A stretch of DNA of 64,000 nucleotides. Origin: Litoditis marina (lineage: Eukaryota > Nematoda > Chromadorea > Rhabditida > Rhabditidae). Positions 22,901 through 32,434 of the stretch are shown piece by piece. Numbering within the stretch: position 1 is the stretch's first letter; each line of letters begins with the position of its first letter. The DNA lies in NCBI GenBank assembly GCA_964036275.1, contig OZ038440.1, positions 5,493,690 through 5,557,689 of the forward strand. Reading direction: 5' to 3'. The position numbers and the translations under genes are program-made. Below the pieces are notes generated by a model, which was given only the letters and a program-made list of their open reading frames with translations, was not told the DNA's origin and searched no databases.

Positions 22901-25900
22901 TTTCACTGTAAATCGATGTCATTGACATGAAACTACCGTGAGACTTCCGTTCATAAATCCCTCTATCAACAACTTGTATCGACAAATTGTTGATATTTAT
23001 TTTTCGGTGAGGAGAACCGGTTCATTTGTGAGTTGTGACGCAAAATCTCGGAGTGTTTGTGTCACACGTGAGGCGATATTGTTTTCCACAAACAATTATT
23101 AAAAATCAGGTGTTTTTCTGGGTAATCAAACACAAAACTGGGTGGAAAGTATAGAGTTTTCGATAATAAAGTCTGACAGTTGTTGAAACTGGGGTAGATT
23201 CAAGTGCTAATTTGGAAGAAAACGGGTGAATATGTGGACCATTCTACAAAGTCGCCCCACGTTTGGTTTGTGTTATCTTTTTTTTTAGAAGGGATCCCTT
23301 GTTGGGGAGTAGTGACACCACACTGGTACATTGTACAATTACTCCCCTTTTACAATCACTTCCATCTCTATAGGAAGCTGTGGAGGGGGATGACGATTGG
23401 AGGAGGGGGATGACGATTGTACAATTTTTTCCGGGTGTACATAGGCGATGACTTAATTAGGAACACATTTAATTAGGTACACATTTCTATGTTTCGGATA
23501 ACAAGTCATTTTATATTCTCGGATGTGATGGAGTCTATCTCGCCCTCGCCCATCGCGCGGGCAAAATATTCATTTTTGTGGACGAGATATGTGTGTAAGT
23601 TATCTTTTTTTTGAAGTTCATGAATTTTCATCGGGATTTGGTAAACACACAATATGGTCGGACTATTTGAATGAATTAAAAAAAATAGACAAAAATTCTC
23701 GTTTCAGCCAATCGTAGGGCGACTTTGTTGGGTAGTTCATAGATTCACCCGTTTTCCTTCGCGAAACGGATTTCAAACTACGCGAATTTCAATAACTGTC
23801 GAGCTTTACTGTTGAAATGTTTTCCCCTACCAGTTTTCAGTTTAGTCATTCACATGAAACACCTGATTTTCAATAAACTTCTGAGCACAACAAAGTCGCC
23901 TCATGTATGTTTTCAGCGGAAAATTAGTTTGTTTTTCGAGTTTTTGTGGCCGCTCGGACAACATAGGTGGTGTGTGCCAACAGGGACCCGCGTCTTCATT
24001 CATAGAAAAAGCATACATCAGCTGGCTTTTTCGGATAACCTTGTTATGTGTTTTATCTAGTTGGTGGCGCCTCGGTTCATCGCGCTCTTTACAGGAGATG
24101 ATCGTAGTGTCTGTCTACCTCTTACACGGTTCCGTTCACGTCTGATCCCCAACTAAGATCTTCTGGAAATTCCGTTAGTGGTGAGTTCAGTTCTCTGTTA
24201 TTTCAGTTTCGGATAGTCAAATTTTCGGTAGTGTATAGTTTGTTTCATTCCCACTGAGACCTGCTGGCATCGTGCTAAGATTTCTGGATGCTTATTTCCT
24301 AGGGAAAACTAGAGCATTCTAAGGACATTTTTCGTTTACGTGTTATGAAACTGAACCATCGCTAACAGAAATTTGCAGTTTTTCGAATAACTACAAAGTG
24401 GGGAAAAATTGACTGGAATATTCTTTGGCACGCGGCCAAGTCTCAGTGGGAATGACCGAAACTATAATTATGATTCGTTTACTTTCTTTTTTTTTAGGTT
24501 CGCTGTTCTGCTTACTGTGGTCGTCGTGTGAATGTAGTGTTATCTCTCCTCATGGGATCGAGCTTGGAATGGAGGTGTGTGATTGATGTATTCTGTGTGT
24601 TTATAAGCTCTAGTATATGGCGTTTTTACATTGAATTGAATAATGATTTTACATTAAAATTAAAAACATACCTCGTTTTCGGCGAAAAAGTAACCCCTTT
24701 TCCGATTTTCATGGCTATTCGGCCATATAGTAGTGATCTAATTTCATGGAAACATTTTGAGATTGACCATTTTCAATTATTTTCCGTGCTCTCGATATTA
24801 GTCGGTATTTTTGTAACCACAAATGGAGTCAACTTTTTTTTACCGCGAAGCTGTTACTTAAGAAAGAAATAACGTATTCTTCTTTTATTTAAACACCTTC
24901 AAACCTTCATATCAGTGTTATTGGATCAAAAGAGTAAATTGGCGTGAGTTACTCTAGTTTTTGGGTTGTAAGCCACGTTTGCCGAGGTGTTAATGTGCAT
25001 TTCATTCCGATACGTTCATTTTTACATTTCAGATCGAGTTTTTCTGCTCTGGACGAGTGAAAACAGGAAGGCAACTATCTATTTCTACGTGGAATCTGTG
25101 TATATTTGAAGTGATACAATTATGTGTTTATGCTGTGTTTTATGAATAAAAGTATAATTTAATTACAATTCAACTTTGTTTCATATTGTTATAGTAATAA
25201 ACTGACAAATAATCGACAAGAAGGAACCGGATGAAAATTCTTAATTGTTATCCAGCGGCGCGCCGATTGGTTGCCGATGCCATGCCGGTTAGTTGCCCGC
25301 GCCGAGCTGACTGGTCAAAACGGCATCCTTCTGTCAGGGCAAAGGCAACCAACCGGCTCGGCATCGGCAGAAATGTTTCCCAGGAGAAACAGCATTTGGA
25401 AACATCTGGCACCGTTAGGGTCTGCATTGGCTGGTGACCACGTCATAAGCTTCACTCCCGAATTCCATGTAATTTCTTATGCGCGAGTGTGTATATTACC
25501 GGCGTGAAAGTAAGTGAAACGCGGAGGTTTTGCTCGTGATCTGCTCACCAGCTTTGCAGATTGGTACCCCGCCAAAACTATCAATGATCTCTCGGTCACA
25601 CTACCGAAAATCTGTACATCTTCAACAAAGAGAATTTGGTTAAGAAAACAATATTGTGTATAATATACACCACACTCACCGTAATCCGTTGAGTATTTGT
25701 ATATCGGGATTGTTCAATGGTATGTTGCGGGTCGGACAGCTCGTGTCATTTCCGAACACGGTTTCTGCCAGAGCCTCGAGACCGACTGGAAAATGTTCAT
25801 CTTGAAAAACATTTGAAAAACTTGCTCCATGTAATTTGAAGTTTCAAACCAACTATCTTAACTTAGGCAGAAGCTCTCAGTCGGCAGTTATTGCAGCACA

Positions 25901-27905
25901 GTGAACGCCAAAGTCTCAAAACACGTCTCGAGGTGTTCTTGATAAGAGTGAGTCAGATCTAATAACTGGAACAAAAAAAGAGAAAGAAGAAACAGAGATT
26001 AGGAAGTGGTACGTTTCTCGTTCACCACAAAGCGCACCACCTTACATCGCAGTGGCTGAGGTAACAGAATGGAGTCGAATAGGTCGTATTTGACGAATTG
26101 AAGTGAAAAAGCGTCTAGTATAGGATGATATATATTTACTCATCAGGTTGTGTCTCTTCAGGTCGATCAGCTGATAGGTGGCATAGGGTGACTTCCACTC
26201 AGTTGGTTTAAGCTCGGTTCCCCTTCTCTCATAAACAACCCACACAGAAAGAGAACCTGAAAAGCAGAAAAAAATAGTTTTGTCTATTCTGAACTTTCTC
26301 GACGTTGTGAGTTTTTCCGAGAACCTCTATAGTTACCTGATGATACCTAACCTTGGCATTCCTGTAAAACAGTTATTTGAGAGGCTAAAAATAGTATAAT
26401 ACATGACTCGCAATGCCTTAGCTAAACTGATGAAGAAATTTACACTGTACTTCACTTACTCGAATAGTTTGTGAATTGTCTGCTCAGTGAATACTCCAGA
26501 TTCTTCACGGAAGATGGAGAAGAAAGAAGAATTACTGTTGTTCGATTCGGTAGCAGTTTGATTGGATCCAAGTCTGGAAGAAAGGAACTTACACTCGGTC
26601 ACAAGCAAATTATGGTAAGAACTATTTTGCAGTCTTCGGTGGAACTGTTGATTATGCTTACATTCATCGGGAGTCAAACCGAACCCGGGACCACATCCCA
26701 ACCCGGCTCGGGATGCTTCATGCATACTCTGAGAACTGACTGACTCGGCCCCCGCCGACTGAGTCAAAATTGAGACGGCAACGACAATGTCGCTGCCGTG
26801 ACAAATTTTACTCATGAAAATAGCATATGTTTTGAGGAGGCGCAGACTGATCAACAACAGTTAAACCTGAGACGGCAACGACATTGTCGTGGCCGTCTCA
26901 CGTTTTACTCATAGTACGGCCTCAGGGGCTTCTGTGGTTTGTGCTAATGATTATTTTTGTGCAACTTATCCGAAAATTGTGCTGTGCCAACCTACACCTA
27001 CAACTCGAATTCTCTATACTTCTCTGTCACTCTCTTCTCTCCTCACTTAGAACCAACCTGTGGAACGCAGTCGCAAATTGGTCATTTCAAAGTTTCGGAA
27101 CAGACATCTTGCATTGGTATTGAATAACTGCAAGGGAAATTAGTATAAATTACATGTATACTAAGCTGTCGACACCGCGCGTCGTTTTTGTAAGGGGTAT
27201 AGCGAGCAGCATCTTGTGAATCAGCTCTGACCGCAATCGAATATCGATTGATCAATCAGTTTATCGATTGATCAATCAGTTGAAGTAATGCGTCTCTGTT
27301 GGTGATTGGAGCAAACCTACTATCATTTACTCGAAACTTTCGGGGATATTTAGGCATCTTTTATAGCGATTGAGACTAGGAATTTTTTTAAGATGGTATA
27401 GGTAAAATGAGATATCACCTACTGTAGTTCGGCATGTTAGAAAAGTTTGTAAACTCCGGAATTACCTTCTGAAAATGCAAACTGTATCCAGCACCATCAC
27501 TTTCAAGCAGAAAATTGACGCTAGTCCCGTTGTTCGGGATCGGTTCAATCAAATCGCAATAGTTCTCCTAAAACCAAGTTTGTACTGAGGCGAACTTGGG
27601 AGATAGTACTAAATGGCTTCTAGAAAGTGGCCGAACCATCGTGGTAGATCGATCTCAAACTAAGAAAACAGAGGGATAAGGAAATACACTCGCAAATAGT
27701 ATTCAATGACTCGAACAACAGATGATAGGGATATTTTTGGGAATTGAAATAACAATTTCTTGGGAATAACTGAGGTTTCCAAAAAAATGCTCGTTTTTTT
27801 TATTACTATTTGAAACGTTTGGCAAGTGTTTAGCGAATATTTCGCGAATTAACTTACACAATATATTCGACTTATCAATATCAGAAGTACCACTGGTAGC
27901 AACAT
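16966..27905 (-). CDS. unrecognised type I single-pass membrane protein
   Basis: Nine exons with strong splice sites and consistent phase: 27858-27905, 27466-27567, 27058-27127, 26460-26573, 26140-26256, 25680-25785, 18218-18324, 17431-17498 and 16966-17022. They encode 262 residues. The amino terminus MLLPVVLLILISRIYC is a signal peptide, and the ATG lies 12 nt after TTTCTAG. The ectodomain carries possible N-glycosylation sites (NNGT, PNRTT, NYSS, GNDTS) and Cys residues. Near the carboxy end is a transmembrane run (VLLRFVQATALVICFMFIF), then a strongly acidic tail (NERFRDEIEFEDV) and the end TTQDSVS. I do not recognise the family. The 25,679-18,325 intron is 7.35 kb, far longer than the others here. 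The exon at 18218-18324 has a weak donor (CA/GTTTTG), but its phase fits both neighbours. Confidence 0.7.
17530..17766. mobile_element. TATAG-ended MITE family 2, copy 1
   Basis: It begins TATAGTCCATTTCACC and ends GGGTGGAACAAACTATA, and contains two ACAGTAAT/ATTACTG motifs. It lies in an intron of the membrane-protein gene. Relatives are at 33477-33755, 43641-43877 and 61776-62008. Confidence 0.75.
17834..18030. mobile_element. CTATAGG-ended repeat, copy 1
   Basis: About 197 bp, beginning CTATAGGTTTTGTCAA and ending GAATGGCAACTATA. It matches 29371-29570 throughout, including the GAGGCGGGGTTTGGCGAG core. It lies in the same intron as the preceding MITE. Confidence 0.75.
18693..18732. repeat. 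40-bp perfect palindrome
   Basis: It starts TGCCGATGCCCTGCCGGGTC and continues as its exact reverse complement, with no loop. It is GC-rich in an AT-rich intron. The motif GCCGATGCC...CCGG recurs in the hairpin at 25273-25370. Confidence 0.9.
21240..22560. repeat. diverged tandem duplication, two units of about 660 bp
   Basis: The units are roughly 21240-21890 and 21898-22560. Shared landmarks in the same order are GGCTTCGCG, ATTACCTTAAA with TGAGAAAA, AATTATGACYAGA and AAGCTTTAA. The best-preserved 100 bp on the minus strand ends in an AAAAYKGTACG donor-like motif in both units, but reading frames are not conserved between them. Confidence 0.65.
25273..25370. repeat. GC-rich hairpin related to the 18.7 kb palindrome
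   Basis: The arms GCCGATGCCATGCCGG... and, inverted, CCGGCTCGGCATCGGC are about 23 bp long and separated by about 52 bp. Confidence 0.65.
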
Positions 27906-28960
27906 AACATAGGCCGTCTAGAAATGAGCAGAGGAAGAAATGAAAATAAACGAAGCCTGGCTTTCAGAAACGTGAGAAACTGTTTTCGCACGTGAATGGA
28001 GCGTGATGAGGCGCCTACAGGCGCTAATCGGCTGCGATCTAAATTTAGCTTCCGAAAAACAAATTGAAGTCATTCCTACTAAAACACCTAGAGTAAGACT
28101 TTCACCGTTTCGATTACGTTCAAACTATAGAAGACTGATTTTGGCATTGCCTCTTATAAGAAGTGTTGGAAACGATTTTCAAGTTGAAGCTTGCAGTAGA
28201 AAACTATCATTGTAAGGTTGAAATGAGTATTGTAGGACTGTCAGCTGGGATGATATCCACTGAACCTTGGATTGATCTCGATTGTCAAATTTGCACGTCC
28301 CAAAACGTTCTAGATCGCTCAAGTGCCGATGAGTGTGGATAATTAGCGAAATTTACCTCCGAAAACTTTTTATGTGTCTCCATTCGGTTCACAAACGGGG
28401 TTGGTTCCAAATGGTCTTTGTTGTTCCGATTGAAACTGTCCATTCTGGATTTTGTCTCTTTCAAAGTGAATCGGGATTTCGTTTTCGATCAAAAGTGAAA
28501 AACTATGTCAACGCGCGCGCGACCTCAATAGTCACTTTCAGGTCTTTCTTTTCTGGATATCCAATTGTTACAAACGTTTGTTTTCTCTCTCGATTTACCT
28601 TCTTCCATTTTCTCTCTCTTTCTATTATCTCTATCTCTCGGTTTTTCTATCTCTTTCTCGCTCTCTCTCGCTTATTCTCTTTCTCTCTTTCCCCCTCTTT
28701 TTCTCTTCTTCTCTGAATCCATTATTGATCCCTATTTTTTTTTCGGATTTGGGAAAACATATTTATTATCATTTTGTAGACGAAGAAGTCGTTGTTTGTA
28801 ACTCCTTTCTGCATGTTATCAATCAACTCGTGTCATCCCTAATCTATAAATTGTTTTTTTTTGCAACAGGAAAACTTTAAAACCTGTCCCAATATTGAGA
28901 GTGGGTAAACACACAGTATTTTGTTGTTTTCCGTCTCTAGAGAAGTATACTCATTCAGGG
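27906..28960. promoter_or_regulatory. bidirectional intergenic region
   Basis: This is the only DNA between the divergent membrane-protein gene (minus) and Ly6 gene (plus), so it should hold both promoters. It contains a CT-rich stretch at 28595-28715. The Ly6 ATG at 28961 is preceded by CATTCAG with a 2-nt leader. Confidence 0.5.
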
Positions 28961-31417
28961 ATGCGTTTTCTTTTGTTTCTCTTCCTCGTGAAATACGCGA
29001 CTTCACTCGAATGTTTCACGTGTAATGACGGGCCGGGCGATGACGATACCCAACAATGCATTGACAGGGTTAGTTTCCTCATACTCAGAGCGTGCTTGGT
29101 TGTGTTACATTCATTTTCTGTGAATACAGCATGGTAGGAATTAGGAATGCCAATCGACTTTTTGGTGTACTTCCGTATTTTTCCGAATCGTCGTGTTTCG
29201 TAAAATACAGCACATGGTCAGAGCAGGGTGAGCTCTTCCCCAAGTTATGATGTACGGTGAATGTTGCCCTGTCTGGTGCTTGTACTTTGATCCCGTTCAT
29301 TCCAATCCAAGTTCGCGAGGTACCGAGATCAAACTACATCGGAGGAATAGTCACTGCCAATACCAACATCTCCTATAGGATTTGTCAACCCGTTGTGGAC
29401 ACCGTACCATCCATTTGGTAAGGGGCGGGGTTTGGCGAGGGGCCAGCCAGTCTGCGTATCACTGATCTACACACTCTCTCAACTGCTGGCAAGTAATCAA
29501 CGACCGCTCGCCCCGCATCGCTCAATCAATTACTCTCTGCTGTCTTTATGGGGAAAACGGCGACTATACAAACTAGAAACACACATCCTCTGCTTAGAGG
29601 AGACCGGAACACAACTTGAGCAGAGGTTTTGTTTCGGGCTGCTTTCAACTGTATTGAGATCAGAGAGCACAAATAACTCGTATATTAGTTTTATCAGTCC
29701 ACAATCACATGACAATGCCGAGGACACGCAACGCGTCCAATCAAAAGTAGGATACAGCAGCTTTACGAGAAACCATGTTGCTCTCCGGTCTCCTTGATGC
29801 AGAAAAGACTCCGCTCAAATTGTTCCTGATTCAAATACATGTTCCGGCGAGAACAATTCTATTTTGTGGTTGCCATGCATGTCTTGAAATTATCAAGCCT
29901 AATACCCAGGAAGAAACTTTATCAACTTGCTTTTGATATCTCTTATACTCGGAAAAATTTTCAATGAAGCGTTGATGAGAACTTTCTGTGACTCGACAAA
30001 CGTTTAGTTTTCAGAAAACGATTTGTCTCCCGGGAGTCGATTCTTGTTCTATGGCAGTCTACATGCGCGAGGATCGAACCCATGTGCGAAAGTTCTGTAC
30101 TCCTAGCAACACTCCACTGCTCCAGTATCTCAAGACGTTTCCCGGCTCCAGCACCTGTCAGAATGTGGACATGGTAAGTCTCTGTGGATACTGTAAAGAC
30201 CAATATATCTATGTTATCAATCCCAAACTCAGAAACTCAATAATCATAATTAAGTGTACAACTGTATTTTGCAATGTCGGGAACGGGCAATGGAATTATT
30301 GTGTTGTACGTGAGCAACCAAAAAATTATTCTTGCTGGACCAACTTTTCAAGCAGTGTTTACACATTTCACGTGCATGTGTCTTCTACTATGACGGTACG
30401 TGATTTCTAGGCACGCATGACGTCCCGCCGATCGAAACGAGGTGGAGGACCTCCGGCCTCCCCTTCTACGAAGGTATTGAACAAGATAAGATACATGTGT
30501 AAAAGAGTATTATATTGGAAGAAAATGTAAACTAAACTTATTTTTTAAATCATTGAGTAATATTATCATTTCCACCGAATCACTGCAATTCGAAAGCTCC
30601 AAAAATAGGACAGCGTAGGAAATGAGGATCAAAGAGACGCAGCTCTTCTAAGACAGTAAGCATCTCTCCGACCGGCACACTCAACACTCATAAAACATTT
30701 TTCAGCTCGGTACAAAAGTGCATATAGCTACAAAACGGGATTCAGTTGGTACTTCTTAGTGCGATACATATAATAGATTATTTTCGATTGAAAAGTCGAA
30801 TTCCCACCTCCAGGAACTTGTATTTCCATAGTATTTCTAAAGTTCTCATTCAGGGTTCATCACTGCTCTGTGTGTGTTCAACACCACTTTGTAACAGAGG
30901 AAAATATGAAGAGGTATGGTAACAACTTATTTATATTCGCATCATTTGAAAAGCGGGTTTTTTGTTTTGCACACAGAAAAGTGCAGTTACTCTGAATGGG
31001 AAACATTACGCTGTTGAAATACAGTACAAAGCGTTTTTCTAATATCAAACCATTTTTGAACCATCAATGATAAAGTAAAAAAATTCCGTGACGCCAAATA
31101 TCTTTGCTACAACTCTTTCAAGTGCAAAAGTTTGTATAAGTAGCAAGTATAATTATCATAATATTAATGGTAAGTATAAGTATAGATGTGAAAATGAGTT
31201 AGATTAGTAGTGTAAAACCAAGCTAAAGATGTGGATTTATTATGTGCTGGATTAGTTCACACTTAAATGTTTGTAGGTGGTGGAGAACACGATGTTCAAC
31301 AACCTTCCACGTCGTCTGATCCCCGCATATCAGGGAGAGAAGAAGGACCGGACCATCCCGGTCAGGGACCATCCCGATATGGGGCTAATGGAACAAATGG
31401 CCAACGCCGGGTTCTAA
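28961..31417 (+). CDS. Ly6/uPAR-type three-finger protein
   Basis: Five exons, all in phase 0: 28961-29068, 30015-30173, 30411-30473, 30854-30913 and 31277-31417, encoding 176 residues. A signal peptide (MRFLLFLFLVKYATS) is followed by ten cysteines in Ly6 order: CFTC, QQC, TIC, DSC, KFC, STC, then LLCVC and the closing PLCN. Ly6 proteins are secreted or GPI-linked extracellular modulators of receptors, channels or axon signalling. Two features are unusual. Exon 3 inserts 21 residues (ARMTSRRSKRGGG...) between cysteines 7 and 8, with a dibasic RRSKR stretch. The carboxy terminus after PLCN is a 50-residue polar tail ending MANAGF, not the hydrophobic GPI signal usual in the family. Other isoforms could differ. 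No closer assignment is possible. Confidence 0.8.
29371..29570. mobile_element. CTATAGG-ended repeat, copy 2
   Basis: Relative of 17834-18030 in the same orientation, in the first Ly6 intron. It ends GGCGACTATA. Confidence 0.75.
29598..29794. mobile_element. AGGAGACCGG-ended MITE, copy 1
   Basis: 197 bp with perfect terminal inverted repeats AGGAGACCGGA and TCCGGTCTCCT. It lies 27 bp from the preceding element in the same intron. Copy 2 is at 54238-54431. Confidence 0.85.
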
Positions 31418-32434
31418 CCACCCTATATAGCATTTTTCATTCCCATTGAGGCTCGTACAGTGAGATTAGAAAACGTTTACTCAGTTTTAATTGAATTTAT
31501 CTCATCGGAAAAACTAGTTGTTTCTGCATTTGATTCCGTTTTCCTATTACAAAGACTGTTGGACAAAATTATTGAGGAAGTTGAAGTTTGCATCATAAAA
31601 CAGTATTTTGAAGTTCAAAAGTACACTGTAGCAGTCTCAGTAGAAATGATTTGAAGTGAAGTAGATTCACATTAAAGTTCCATTCCTAGTTGTCTTAGCT
31701 CGTATATATATATATACTTCATCTTTAATAATGTAATAGAAATGAATAAATACTTTAGAGTCTTTAGTTTAGAACTACACATTACTCATTCGAATTCTTT
31801 CCTAGATAACTTCACGACATATTATTTCGCGAACAGTAGATCTCTTCCCGTTTAGCATATCTTGTGTTTTTTTTTGCTATCGCGTTCCATGTGTTTAATG
31901 TTTAATATATATTTACCCACTCACGTAAGTTATGAGGGATGGGTAACTAATAATATTTTACGGCAGAATATGTAACCTCATACAATGTACATACATTAAT
32001 AGAGGAATAAATCATGTTGAAAGTGTACGTTGTGACAAGTGTTATAAAAGTATATAATTTCTACATACACCGAATAATACTGAATGTTTTGGCGTCAGAT
32101 AGCACATATATGTTTTTGGTTCCTTATTCTGACATAGTAGCAGTTTATAACCCGTTTTGATCACTCCATGATCAATCTCTCACCGCCTTCTCATGAGTAC
32201 TCAAGTGTTTATCGATCGCTATTCTACAACTTCAATGAATTCAAACGTTGCCCAGGAGAGGCTTGCTCACCCAGTTACTCACGGGACGTGTATTTTTCAT
32301 GAGCTTGAAGGTAAATGCAACACCGCATTCTCAAAATATTCTTTCAAATTAGGAGTTGACTTTGAATGATAAAACAAAAAAAACTCCTATGTTCCTAATA
32401 TTTATTAATCAATACATCGATAAACTGGATTCAA
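31418..32434. other. intergenic region between convergent genes
   Basis: The 3' ends of the Ly6 gene (plus) and the basic-protein gene (minus) face each other here. AATAAA at 31745 could be the Ly6 polyadenylation signal. A short TA tract lies near 31705. Nothing else is supported. Confidence 0.55.

Larger units (their letters stand above)
18325..25679. other. 7.35 kb intron with degenerate repeats, no supported exons
   Basis: The contents are a 40-bp perfect palindrome at 18693-18732, a related hairpin at 25273-25370, a tandem duplication of about 660 bp (21240-22560), and repeated segments near 22800 and 24165. A GC-rich patch lies near 20030-20090. Short ORFs on both strands show no protein-like composition or splice context that I can support. 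Confidence 0.6.

Noticed and set aside
26337..26361. 25-nt candidate microexon between 26460-26573 and 26140-26256
   Set aside because: It has good acceptor and donor, but including it breaks the frame of the next exon. Skipping it gives a fully consistent chain.
26456..26857. 133-codon minus ORF spanning 26456-26857
   Set aside because: Another frame of the true exon 26460-26573. Its upstream half runs through repeat-like GAGACGGC hairpins and lacks splice support.
28333..28880. Overlapping ORFs rich in Ser, Leu and Phe
   Set aside because: Translation of a CT-rich tract in the intergenic region; low-complexity and in three overlapping frames.
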